From positions 3,175 to 67,174 of the forward strand of contig CAZWPF010000002.1 of the NCBI GenBank assembly GCA_964636205.1: DNA of 64,000 bases. Reading direction: 5' to 3'. This document shows, piece by piece, positions 8,161 through 16,332 of the stretch. A program made the translations under genes and the position numbers. Every line of letters starts with the position of its first letter. Position 1 is the first letter of the stretch. This DNA is from JBEBVQ01 sp964636205. Lineage in GTDB: Bacteria > Bacteroidota > Bacteroidia > Chitinophagales > Chitinophagaceae. The notes beneath the pieces are model-generated. The model saw nothing but the letters and a program-made list of their open reading frames with translations, was not told the origin of the DNA and ran no database searches.

Positions 8161-9360
8161 CTACCTTAGGATTTCATGTCCTAATTTATCTCTTTTCGTC
8201 TGAAGATAAAATTCATTGTGAGGATTAGGCTTCATTTCGATAGGCACATTCTCCACAATCTCCAAACCATAACCCAACAATCCTGCTCGTTTTTTAGGAT
8301 TATTTGTCATCAGGCGAATCTTGGAAACACCCAAATGGCGTAATATCTGAGCACCCACACCATAATCACGCTGATCGTTTTTAAATCCGAGCGCCAGGTT
8401 AGCCTCTACCGTATCTTTACCCTCTTCTTGTAATTTATAAGCTTTGAGTTTGTTGAGCAGTCCGATACCCCTGCCCTCCTGATTCATATACAAAACCAGT
8501 CCTTTGCCTTCTACCTCTACCATCTCCATTGCTCTTTGGAGCTGTTCACCACAATCGCATCTCAGCGAATGTAAAATATCACCCGTAACACAAGAACTGT
8601 GCACTCTTACCAAAATAGGCTCGTCCTTCTCCCAGGCTCCTTTGATCAAGGCAAGATGCATTTCCCCCGTGTTCCTTTGCGTAAAAGACACGAGCTCGAA
8701 ATCCCCGAATTTGGTAGGCATTTGCACCCGCACTTCTTCTTTAATCAAAGACTCCTTCTGCAATCGATATTCAATCAGGTCTTTGATAGAAATGATTTTG
8801 AGATCGAATTTCTTAGCGATCTCCATCAGCTCCGGCAGTCGGGCCATAGAGCCATCATCATTCATAATTTCGACCAAAACTCCTGCCGGCTCAAACCCTG
8901 CCAGTCTAGCCAAGTCAACCGTTGCTTCGGTATGGCCGGCTCTTCTGAGCACCCCTTCTTCTCTTGCTCTAAGTGGGAAAATATGTCCCGGCCTGCCCAG
9001 ATCTTCCGGTTTGGTCTCCGGATCAATCAATGCCTGTACCGTTTTAGCCCTATCGTGAGCCGAAATTCCTGTTGTACAGCCATGTCCGATCAAATCCACA
9101 GATACCGTAAAAGGTGTTTGGTGCAAAACGGTATTATCTTCAACCATCAGGTTGAGTTTTAATTCATCACAACGAGCCGCAGTTATTGGTGCACAAATTA
9201 AACCCCGTCCGTGTTTTGACATGAAATTGATAATCTCCGGGGTCACGTTACGTGCAGCTGTCACAAAATCGCCCTCATTTTCACGATCTTCGTCGTCCAC
9301 TACGATCAACAGCTTTCCATTTCTCAGATCTTCTAGAGCAGACTCAATAGTATCAAGCAT
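8161..9360 (-). CDS. ribBA: Bifunctional DHBP synthase / GTP cyclohydrolase II
   Basis: Catalyses the two entry reactions of riboflavin synthesis: ribulose 5-phosphate to 3,4-dihydroxy-2-butanone 4-phosphate, and GTP to the diaminopyrimidine. The N-terminal RibB half (about 1-200) has DDEDRENEGDF, the FMSKHGRG strand and RAGHTEA. The C-terminal RibA half has the zinc cysteines SSCVTGDILHSLRCDCGE, the NQEGRGIGL loop and YGVGAQILRHLGV. At 399 residues it has full fusion length. The promoter leaves a leader of only about 22 bases, too short for an FMN riboswitch. Confidence 0.97.
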   Translation of the reverse strand: MLDTIESALEDLRNGKLLIVVDDEDRENEGDFVTAARNVTPEIINFMSKHGRGLICAPITAARCDELKLNLMVEDNTVLHQTPFTVSVDLIGHGCTTGISAHDRAKTVQALIDPETKPEDLGRPGHIFPLRAREEGVLRRAGHTEATVDLARLAGFEPAGVLVEIMNDDGSMARLPELMEIAKKFDLKIISIKDLIEYRLQKESLIKEEVRVQMPTKFGDFELVSFTQRNTGEMHLALIKGAWEKDEPILVRVHSSCVTGDILHSLRCDCGEQLQRAMEMVEVEGKGLVLYMNQEGRGIGLLNKLKAYKLQEEGKDTVEANLALGFKNDQRDYGVGAQILRHLGVSKIRLMTNNPKKRAGLLGYGLEIVENVPIEMKPNPHNEFYLQTKRDKLGHEILR

Positions 9361-9388
9361 ATATTTGCTATCAGGTTGTTGTAAAATA

Positions 9389-9396
9389 CAAAGTTA
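9389..9396 (-). promoter_or_regulatory. TAnnTTTG promoter box of ribBA
   Basis: TAACTTTG on the minus strand, 29 bases upstream of the ribBA ATG; expected transcript start near 9382. Confidence 0.65.
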
Positions 9397-9517
9397 CAAC
9401 TTTCACAGCAGCCAAGTCCAGCGAAATATGCTGAAGATGCTATAGAAAATGTAAATATTCTATCCTTAAGAGCTGGTTCGTCACCATGTAGACGCCCTTT
9501 TTAATCTCGAATAATTC

Positions 9518-9525
9518 TAACTTTG
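9518..9525 (+). promoter_or_regulatory. TAnnTTTG promoter box of folK
   Basis: TAACTTTG ends 6 bases before ATG 9532, so transcription would begin at or next to the start codon, predicting a leaderless mRNA. The alternative in-frame TTG at 9523 lies inside this box. Confidence 0.6.
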
Positions 9526-9531
9526 GTAGCA

Positions 9532-10017
9532 ATGAACACATGTTTTCTCCTTCTGGGCAGCAATCAGGGAGATCGGATCAATTGGCTTCGGCAGGGGGCC
9601 GGACTGATTGCGGATCTTTGCGGTTCGATAGTCGGCAGCTCCGGCATTTACGAGACTGCCGCCTGGGGTTTAGAAGAACAGCCAGACTTCCTAAATCAGG
9701 TTATAAAAATATATACAGCCCTTAGTCCGGAAGAATTGCTGGAGCATATTCAGCAGATAGAAATAAAATTGGAACGGCAACGAATCGTAAAATGGGGCCA
9801 GCGAACTTTAGATATTGACATCTTGTTTTATAACGATTTGATTTTAAATCACCCAAATCTTACTATACCCCACCCTTACTTGGCCGTTCGTCGTTTCACA
9901 CTGGCGCCGCTGGCAGAGCTGGCTCCTGAATGGGAGCATCCGGTTTTACATCTCTCCGTTTCTCGCTTATTACTCGACTGTCCGGATCCCTTACCTACGC
10001 GCAGAATATCCGATTAA
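9532..10017 (+). CDS. folK: HPPK, folate biosynthesis pyrophosphokinase
   Basis: 2-amino-4-hydroxy-6-hydroxymethyldihydropteridine pyrophosphokinase transfers pyrophosphate from ATP to the pterin in folate synthesis. The 161-residue protein has family length. Motifs are LLGSNQGDR at the N-terminus, the ATP/Mg site RTLDIDILFYNDL, and the signature IPHPYLAVRRFTLAPLAEL. It stands alone between a short promoter region and a terminator. Other folate-linked genes here (metF, pabB) are several kb away on the opposite strand. Confidence 0.96.
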   Translation: MNTCFLLLGSNQGDRINWLRQGAGLIADLCGSIVGSSGIYETAAWGLEEQPDFLNQVIKIYTALSPEELLEHIQQIEIKLERQRIVKWGQRTLDIDILFYNDLILNHPNLTIPHPYLAVRRFTLAPLAELAPEWEHPVLHLSVSRLLLDCPDPLPTRRISD

Positions 10018-10052
10018 CAACTCAAGTAGATAAATATAATCATAGATAAACG

Positions 10053-10087
10053 AAAGCAGGCAGTCGAACAATCAACTGCCTGCTTTT
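10053..10087. terminator. Bidirectional terminator between folK and the M13 peptidase
   Basis: AAAGCAGGCAGT (10053-10064) pairs with ACTGCCTGCTTTT (10075-10087). The A-rich and T-rich flanks suit termination from both sides of this convergent pair. Confidence 0.88.
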
Positions 10088-10110
10088 ATCAAATAGAAAT
10101 ATTTGTTTGA

Positions 10111-12150
10111 TTACCAAACTTTTGCCCGAATTTCTTCTGGACGGTACATTTTATCACCTGGTTTAATATCAAAAGCCTCGTAGAATTCCGGCATATTGCT
10201 CAATGGAGCGTTGCAACGGAGTTCATTTGGTGAGTGAGGATCTGTTTTAATTCTTTGCGCCAATTCTTCAGGACGGGTGCTCGCTCTCCAAACTTGTGCC
10301 CAGCTCAGGAAGAACCTCTGTTCCGGAGTAAATCCATCGATTTTCTCTCCTGATTGTCCTTGAGGCGTCTTTTTAAATGCTTCATAAGCAATGGCCAAAC
10401 CACCAAGGTCGGCAAGATTTTCTCCCAAAGTCAGCTTACCGTTTACAGGAATACTATCTAAAACGATAAAGTTATTAAACTGAGTAACTACTACATTGGC
10501 TTTCTCGTCGAATTTCTGCGCATCCTCCGGTGTCCACCAGTCCTTCAAGTTACCGGTTTCATCATATTGACGCCCTTGGTCATCGAAACCGTGAGTCATT
10601 TCGTGTCCGATTACTGCACCTATTCCACCATAGTTTACTGCATCATCAGCATCGAAATCGAAGAAAGGATATTGCAAAATTCCGGCTGGGAAAACGATTT
10701 CGTTAAATGCCGGATTGTAATAAGCGTTGACAGTAGGCGGTGTCATCGCCCATTCGGTACGATCTACCGGCTTGCCCAGTTTGCTCAGATTATGTTCGTA
10801 TTCAAAAGCAGCCGCATTCAACACATTAGCTACATAGTCATCAGCTACGATATCCAGTTTGCCATAATCCTTCCATTTGTCAGGATAGCCAATTTTCTTA
10901 ATAAAAGTGCCCAGTTTGGCCAGAGCTCTCTGCTTAGTAGCATCGCTCATCCAGTCCAGGCGCTGAATACGGTCTGCGTAGGTTTGTTGCAGATTATCTA
11001 CCAAATCGAGCATTCGTTGTTTGGCTTCAGGACGAAAGTGGCGGTCTACATATATTTGACCGAGCAATTCGCCAATGGATCCGTCTACTTCAGACAATAC
11101 CCGCTTCCAGCGAGGTCTTTGCTCTTGCTGACCGCGTAAAGTACGACCATAGAATTCAAAAGCTGCTTTATCCACATCACTATTCAGATAAGATGCCATT
11201 TTGTTGACCAAATGGAAACGCAGGTATTGTTTCCAGACATCCACTGGTGTAGTATTCAGCTGGCGTCCCAACTCAGCGAAAAATTCCGGCTGACCTACAA
11301 TGCAAGAGTCTTCGCCTTTAACCTTCAGCCCGCTCAAAACCTCGTTCCAATCCAAACCAGGAGTGCGCTTATTCAGGGTAGCCAAATCGAATTTGTTATA
11401 CACTAAATATGGATCGCGCATATCTACTCTTTTCATAGAAGCTGCAGCGAGCTTAGATTCCAATTCGAAAATATTGGCAGCAGCGTTTTCAGCCTCTTCG
11501 GCAGAAAGCCCCATAAATCCGAAAATGGTTACCTGGTATTTCTTGTAGGCCTCTCTGATTTTAGAAGTCTGCGGATCAGTGTCGAAATAGTAATCCCGAT
11601 CCGGCAATCCCAGTCCACCTTGCCAGAACTGGCACATTTGACGAGATACATTCTTATCGTCAGGAGACACGTAGAAATAGAACAACGGACTTAAGCCTGT
11701 GGTAGATTGACGAGTAACCTCTGCCAATACATCATTGCCATTTTGAAGGGCGTCGATCCGCTTAAAAATATCATTGAGGGGATTTAAACCAGCTTTTTCG
11801 ATGGTCGCGCTATCCATACCGCTTCTGTAGAAATCGCCCACTTTTTGTTCGCGGGAGCCTGCTGTTGCTTTAGCGGCTGCAGCCTCTTCCAGCAATTCAT
11901 GGAGAATTGTGAAATTGTGCTCCTGCAATTCACTAAAACTACCCCAACGGGTTTCCGTTGCGGGAATTGGATTATTTTTCAACCATGTGCCGTTAGCATA
12001 GAGGAAGAAATTGTCGCCGGGGCGGACGGTGGTATCCATATTTGCGGGATCCAATAAGACGCGTTGGTTTGCCTGGGAATTTTCCTTCCCTGTTTGGCAA
12101 GCCGCCAGTCCGAGCAGCGAAAGGCCAAGCAATGTGTGTTTCAGCTTCAT
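10111..12150 (-). CDS. M13 family metallopeptidase (neprilysin/PepO-like) lipoprotein
   Basis: Zinc endopeptidase of 679 residues, expected to cut oligopeptides. Met 12150 opens a lipoprotein signal, LLGLSLLGLAAC, so the enzyme is probably anchored to a membrane facing the periplasm or outside. A longer in-frame start at 12240 would bury this signal and the promoter box. The zinc site is IGHEMTHGFDD with HEMTH at 516-520; the third ligand and neighbouring Asp are in ENLADLGGL. The NAYYNPAFNEIVFPAGILQ stretch is the M13 substrate-binding region, and RCNAPLSNMPEF is near the end. It has its own promoter and terminator. Confidence 0.95.
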   Translation of the reverse strand: MKLKHTLLGLSLLGLAACQTGKENSQANQRVLLDPANMDTTVRPGDNFFLYANGTWLKNNPIPATETRWGSFSELQEHNFTILHELLEEAAAAKATAGSREQKVGDFYRSGMDSATIEKAGLNPLNDIFKRIDALQNGNDVLAEVTRQSTTGLSPLFYFYVSPDDKNVSRQMCQFWQGGLGLPDRDYYFDTDPQTSKIREAYKKYQVTIFGFMGLSAEEAENAAANIFELESKLAAASMKRVDMRDPYLVYNKFDLATLNKRTPGLDWNEVLSGLKVKGEDSCIVGQPEFFAELGRQLNTTPVDVWKQYLRFHLVNKMASYLNSDVDKAAFEFYGRTLRGQQEQRPRWKRVLSEVDGSIGELLGQIYVDRHFRPEAKQRMLDLVDNLQQTYADRIQRLDWMSDATKQRALAKLGTFIKKIGYPDKWKDYGKLDIVADDYVANVLNAAAFEYEHNLSKLGKPVDRTEWAMTPPTVNAYYNPAFNEIVFPAGILQYPFFDFDADDAVNYGGIGAVIGHEMTHGFDDQGRQYDETGNLKDWWTPEDAQKFDEKANVVVTQFNNFIVLDSIPVNGKLTLGENLADLGGLAIAYEAFKKTPQGQSGEKIDGFTPEQRFFLSWAQVWRASTRPEELAQRIKTDPHSPNELRCNAPLSNMPEFYEAFDIKPGDKMYRPEEIRAKVW

Positions 12151-12173
12151 TACAGGTATTTTATTTACGAAGC

Positions 12174-12181
12174 CAAAAGTA
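12174..12181 (-). promoter_or_regulatory. TAnnTTTG promoter box of the M13 peptidase
   Basis: TACTTTTG on the minus strand, 24 bases upstream of ATG 12150. It also argues against the longer upstream start. Confidence 0.55.
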
Positions 12182-12251
12182 CAACATTCCATTTCGCATA
12201 TGATGCTACCCGCAGGGGGAAAATTGGGGGGAATTGACACACGCCAAACTT

Positions 12252-12276
12252 AGTCTTCTATCAAAACGAGAAGACT
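12252..12276 (-). terminator. Possible weak terminator after the beta-lactamase homologue
   Basis: AGTCTTCT (12252-12259) pairs with AGAAGACT (12269-12276). On the minus strand only AAGTTT follows, so termination would be weak. It lies between two same-strand genes. Confidence 0.4.
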
Positions 12277-12315
12277 TAGAATTAAATTCCCCTAATATCT
12301 ATTAGTAACGAGCTT

Positions 12316-13170
12316 TTACCTCGGCAATGCCCCGTATTCTTTTAAAATACGCTTCATTATCTCGATCCTGACATTCACCCAATCCTGAGATGCATCATTC
12401 TCGGGCGCTTTAAATTGCTGGGCAAAGAATACCGGAATAATGCGGATATCGCTTTTATTCATTGAGTTTTTATGTTCCTGAACTTGCTGTATCTGCTCAG
12501 TGAAACCTACAACCCAAAAAATATTTTTGCCATCTTGCTCGCCCCATCCGGTTTTATAATACAATCTGTACTCCGGGGTTTCCTCTCGGAGCATCAGGCT
12601 CCGAACAATGCGCTGACTTCTTTCAGAGAAACCTTTTAACTCATTAAAGTAAATACGTTTTACCAAGCCTACTTGTTCATCCACTGAAATTTTCAGACTT
12701 CCATCGATCCAAAACTGATCAACTTGGTCTCCCATTTCTTTATTACCGTAATTGATGGTATCGAGGTAATACTTCATGGCTTCAGCCCCAATCCTTCTCG
12801 CCAATTCCTGATAATACGGCAAATTACTCGTTTCAAACGCCTCCCGCATATTCATATCCTTATTCCATGCGGGGAACTGCCTTTCAACGCTATCCCAGGG
12901 AATGACCAATTGATCATCAGGAGCAACGCCGGTTTCCAAAGCAATCAAGGAATTAACGATCTTAAACGTCGAAGCAGGCACTACCTGTTCGAGGCAAAGG
13001 TCTTTATTAGTAAAATGAATGACTTCGTGAACCTGATCCCTGAGCATAAAACAACCCTCAGTAATGCCGTATTCTTCAAAATGCTGTTGCCATTCGGGGT
13101 GTTCCTTAACCCGGGAATCCTGACAAGACAAGACAAAAAGCATCAACACTAATAAATAAGAAAAACGCAT
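12316..13170 (-). CDS. Class D (OXA-type) beta-lactamase homologue, lipoprotein
   Basis: Predicted serine beta-lactamase or related penicillin-binding enzyme of 284 residues. A lipobox (FVLSC) puts it on a membrane. Class D motifs occur in order with the right spacing: STFK at 67-70 (catalytic Ser67), S-N-L at 115-117 where OXA enzymes have SxV, YGN at 141-143, FWIDGSLKIS, and KTGWG from 206. The third residue of the second motif is Leu instead of Val; that Val packs near the carboxylated lysine. A BlaR-type sensor is unlikely because there is no multi-span membrane region. Class D membership is well supported; activity on drugs is not shown. Confidence 0.87.
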   Translation of the reverse strand: MRFSYLLVLMLFVLSCQDSRVKEHPEWQQHFEEYGITEGCFMLRDQVHEVIHFTNKDLCLEQVVPASTFKIVNSLIALETGVAPDDQLVIPWDSVERQFPAWNKDMNMREAFETSNLPYYQELARRIGAEAMKYYLDTINYGNKEMGDQVDQFWIDGSLKISVDEQVGLVKRIYFNELKGFSERSQRIVRSLMLREETPEYRLYYKTGWGEQDGKNIFWVVGFTEQIQQVQEHKNSMNKSDIRIIPVFFAQQFKAPENDASQDWVNVRIEIMKRILKEYGALPR

Positions 13171-13198
13171 ATCGATTGTTATTTTACTGTAAGTTTTG

Positions 13199-13206
13199 CA
13201 AAGGTA
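13199..13206 (-). promoter_or_regulatory. TAnnTTTG promoter box of the class D enzyme
   Basis: TACCTTTG on the minus strand, 29 bases upstream of ATG 13170, just after the stop of the upstream M23 gene. Confidence 0.6.
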
Positions 13207-13208
13207 CT

Positions 13209-14183
13209 TTAATCGAATGATTGGTTGGATGCTGCTGCCATCTTGATCATCCGCTCGTAATCAACAGGCGACAAGTCATTGAAGAAATAGTGTACCGGGT
13301 CTACCTTCTGATTGTTTCTGATCACCTCATAATGGCAGTGCGGTGCGGTACTCTTCCCGGATGTACCAACCCATCCGATTACCTGCCCTCTCTTAACCTT
13401 CTCGCCGGGTGTCACTTTGATTCGCACCATATGTGCATATAAAGTCTGATATCCATAACCGTGATGAATGATCACATGGCGACCATAGCCTCCTGCGTCG
13501 AATGTTGCCGTCCTCACCGTCCCGTCTGCGGTAGCGTAAATCGGTGTTCCCACGGGTGCTGAAAAGTCAAGCCCCGAATGCAATTTCACCGTTTTATAGA
13601 TAGGATCGATCCGATAACCAAATCCACTGGTCATTCTCTTTAAATTCTTGTTCGAAACCGGTTGGATGGCGGGGATACTGGCCAACATTTTCTCCTTAGA
13701 TTGAACTAATTTCAGAAGCGTATCGTGCGATTGCTTCTGGATATCTATTCGGTGTAATAGCTGTGCCAAATCATTTTCTACCTGTTTCATCAAGTCCTCC
13801 GTGCTCAAATAGGCAAACCTCCGCGTATGTTGTTCGAGGTATTTCTTTCCATATCGAATACTATCCGGTAAGGGTGCTGATTCAAAAATGGTTCGATAGA
13901 TCTGATTGTCCCGATCTTCCAGCTCTCCCAGCATTTGACTCAAACTCCCTACCTGTTTATTCAGCAATACATATTGCTCATGCAAATGCAGCAATTCATT
14001 ACGCATTTGCTTTTCCTTTGGAGAATCAAGCAGATAGAAGGTAATCGCCACCATAATCCCCGCTGTCAACAAGGTAGAGGAGATAAATCCAATAATGCGA
14101 AGCAGGCGCACCCGCCAGGAGACAACCAGTTTTTCAAACCGGTGTGTGGTGGTATTATAATAATATTTCCTGACGCGCTTCAT
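13209..14183 (-). CDS. M23 (LytM-like) peptidase, membrane anchored
   Basis: Putative cell-wall endopeptidase of 324 residues, or a LytM regulator of cell-wall enzymes. One membrane segment (about 27-50) follows a basic cytoplasmic start. A coiled-coil region (about 55-160) links to the LytM domain. Zinc ligands are present: HSGLDFSAP (HxxxD) and the late PHCHYEV (HxH), with the upstream H in LYAH, so the domain looks catalytically complete. MTSGFGYRIDPIYKTVKLH is the standard domain entry. A role in envelope growth or division fits the family; the substrate is not visible. Confidence 0.93.
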   Translation of the reverse strand: MKRVRKYYYNTTTHRFEKLVVSWRVRLLRIIGFISSTLLTAGIMVAITFYLLDSPKEKQMRNELLHLHEQYVLLNKQVGSLSQMLGELEDRDNQIYRTIFESAPLPDSIRYGKKYLEQHTRRFAYLSTEDLMKQVENDLAQLLHRIDIQKQSHDTLLKLVQSKEKMLASIPAIQPVSNKNLKRMTSGFGYRIDPIYKTVKLHSGLDFSAPVGTPIYATADGTVRTATFDAGGYGRHVIIHHGYGYQTLYAHMVRIKVTPGEKVKRGQVIGWVGTSGKSTAPHCHYEVIRNNQKVDPVHYFFNDLSPVDYERMIKMAAASNQSFD

Positions 14184-14325
14184 GAAACTGAATCCGGTAA
14201 TTATCCGGAAAGTCGCAAAAATAACCTATTGACCGCAGGAAATGAGTTTTAAAAATTGTAAAAAGCGTTTTTATAGTCTAATTACCCCGACATTGCCGGT
14301 GTCGCAAAAGAAAATTTGACAATTG

Positions 14326-15279
14326 TTACAATAATTGTTTCAGCACATTATAAACCACCTGCGGTTTGCCCAGCGTATAAAAATGCAATACGGGAACACC
14401 TTTGAACAAAAGTTCCCGACATTGGTCCAGCAGCCATTCAGCGCCCACTTGCTCGCAGGCCTCTGTTGTCTTGGCCCACTCCATTTCCCTTGACAGTTCT
14501 ACGGGAATCTCCACATTGAAGATGGATGGCAAAACGGTTAACTGCCGACAACTAGTAATTGGTTTCAATCCCGGAATAATCGGCACTTGTATATCCTGCT
14601 CTCTGCAAGCGGCTACAAAATTGTGGTAATGCTTATTGTTAAAGAACATTTGAGTAGTGATATAATCCCCACCCAATTCAATTTTCCGTTTTAGGTGATA
14701 CAAATCAGTTTCTTTATTCGGAGCCTCAAAATGCTTTTCAGGATATCCGGCAACACCGATACAGAAATCTGTTTTCACTCCGTCCATTATATCTTCTTCG
14801 ATATATTTTCCCTTATTCAATTCTACAATTTGCTGCACCAATTCATCGGCATAACGATGTCCTTGAGGGTGTGGAGAAAAGAATTTTTCATTGGCTGCTG
14901 CATCCCCTCTGAGTGCCAGCACATTGTTTACTCCCAAATAATGCAAATCGATCAATGCATTCTCTGTCTCCTCTTTACTAAAACCTCCACATATCAAATG
15001 AGGCACGGCATCCACCCCATATCGGTTCATAATAGCCGCACAGATACCGACTGTTCCAGGTCGCTTTCGAATCTCCACCCTTTCGAAGCTACCGTCCGGT
15101 CGGCGTTTATAAACCTGCTCCGCTCTATGGTAGGTCACATTTACAAATGAAGGATTGAACTCCATGAATGGATCTAATAGAGAAAATATGGAGTCAATAC
15201 TCTTTCCTTTGGTAGGAGGCAAGATTTCCAGTGATATGATCGGCTTGTCCGCTTTGCGGATGTGTTCTGTAACTTTCAT
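14326..15279 (-). CDS. metF: 5,10-methylenetetrahydrofolate reductase
   Basis: Reduces methylene-THF to methyl-THF with FAD, supplying methyl groups for methionine synthesis. Its 317 residues match bacterial MetF. Recognisable segments are SLEILPPTKG (catalytic Glu region), FVNVTYHRA, PHLICGGFSKEET, NVLALRGDA, and the substrate-side segment GGDYITTQMFFNN followed by PIIPGLKPI. It appears monocistronic, with about 140 bases to the next minus-strand gene. No SAM-responsive leader was recognised in the short upstream region. Confidence 0.96.
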   Translation of the reverse strand: MKVTEHIRKADKPIISLEILPPTKGKSIDSIFSLLDPFMEFNPSFVNVTYHRAEQVYKRRPDGSFERVEIRKRPGTVGICAAIMNRYGVDAVPHLICGGFSKEETENALIDLHYLGVNNVLALRGDAAANEKFFSPHPQGHRYADELVQQIVELNKGKYIEEDIMDGVKTDFCIGVAGYPEKHFEAPNKETDLYHLKRKIELGGDYITTQMFFNNKHYHNFVAACREQDIQVPIIPGLKPITSCRQLTVLPSIFNVEIPVELSREMEWAKTTEACEQVGAEWLLDQCRELLFKGVPVLHFYTLGKPQVVYNVLKQLL

Positions 15280-15406
15280 TTCGATTTCAGCGGCGTAAAA
15301 TTAATAAATTTAATGAGTGCTAGGGAACTCAAACTGAGAGATAGACCCTTCGTGCTTCGATGCAGCAGATAAGACCACCATGCTCCCTCAATTAGACAAA
15401 TATCCC

Positions 15407-15414
15407 TACATTTG
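15407..15414 (+). promoter_or_regulatory. TAnnTTTG promoter box of lptB
   Basis: TACATTTG, with the transcript expected to start near 15421, about 10 bases before TTG 15431. It lies downstream of ATG 15380, which therefore could not be the start codon. Confidence 0.62.
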
Positions 15415-15430
15415 TCGGAAATCATTACTG

Positions 15431-16177
15431 TTGAAAATATATACAGAAGGACTAATCAAACGTTACCGAAATCGTACGGTAGTTAATCACGTGTCGTTTG
15501 ATGTTAGTCAGGGGGAAGTCGTAGGACTGCTCGGCCCTAATGGTGCAGGAAAAACCACTTCATTTTATATGGTAGTGGGTCTGGTAAAACCTGATGAAGG
15601 CCATGTATATCTGGATCAGCAGGAAATCACTTCCCTACCTATGTATAAGCGTGCCCAATTGGGCATAGGCTATTTACCGCAAGAAACATCCATATTTCGC
15701 AAGCTTTCGGTGGAGGATAATATTGGTGCCGTCTTGGAAATGACGAAACTGACTAAGGGCGAACAAATAAAGAAAAGAGATGCCCTACTCGATGAGTTCC
15801 GTCTTACGCACGTTCGGAAAAGTCCCGGAGACGTTTTGAGTGGAGGCGAAAAGCGTCGGACTGAAATTGCCAGGGCACTTGCAGTTGATCCCAAATTTAT
15901 ACTATTGGATGAACCCTTTGCCGGTATCGATCCCATTGCGGTAGAGGATATTCAGACCATTGTTGCCAGACTCAAGTATAAGAATATCGGAATACTGATC
16001 ACCGACCATAATGTTCAGGAAACCCTTTCTATTACAGATAGAGCATATTTACTTTTCGAAGGTAAAATCCTGAAATCCGGAACAGCTGAAGAACTTGCTG
16101 AAGATGAGCAAGTGAGAAAAGTATATCTGGGCATGAACTTTGTTCTAAAACGAAAGGATTATCAGATCAATCCATAG
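15431..16177 (+). CDS. lptB: LPS export ABC transporter ATP-binding protein LptB
   Basis: Cytoplasmic ATPase that drives lipopolysaccharide export through LptFGC. Walker A GPNGAGKTT, Q-loop LPQETSIFRKLSVEDN, signature LSGGEKRR, Walker B FILLDEPFAGIDP and H-switch ITDHNV are all LptB-typical. I place the start at TTG 15431, giving MKIYTEGLIKRYR, a usual LptB start, and 248 residues. An in-frame ATG at 15380 would add 17 unrelated residues and lies upstream of the promoter box. The other Lpt genes are not in this window. Confidence 0.94.
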   Translation: MKIYTEGLIKRYRNRTVVNHVSFDVSQGEVVGLLGPNGAGKTTSFYMVVGLVKPDEGHVYLDQQEITSLPMYKRAQLGIGYLPQETSIFRKLSVEDNIGAVLEMTKLTKGEQIKKRDALLDEFRLTHVRKSPGDVLSGGEKRRTEIARALAVDPKFILLDEPFAGIDPIAVEDIQTIVARLKYKNIGILITDHNVQETLSITDRAYLLFEGKILKSGTAEELAEDEQVRKVYLGMNFVLKRKDYQINP

Positions 16178-16332
16178 TCTGTGATTTCACTTAAACAACC
16201 TGGAAAAAGCTATTTGACAAGACTTATTTGAACTTGCCAACAGGAAGTTTTAAATTGTTTTACCGAAGATGGGTGAACCATCCGGTATGTTTTTTATATT
16301 TATACCCACAGAACCGATTTCGATTCGTAGAA

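Noticed and set aside
9361..9388. FMN riboswitch in front of ribBA
   Set aside because: The promoter box leaves a leader of only about 22 bases, and no riboswitch core sequence is present.
12316..13170. BlaR1/MecR1-type antibiotic sensor
   Set aside because: There is a lipobox and a full class D domain but no multi-span membrane region or metalloprotease domain, and no BlaI-like neighbour.
15380..15430. ATG 15380 as the lptB start
   Set aside because: It is upstream of the TAnnTTTG box at 15407-15414 and adds residues foreign to LptB; TTG 15431 gives the normal start.
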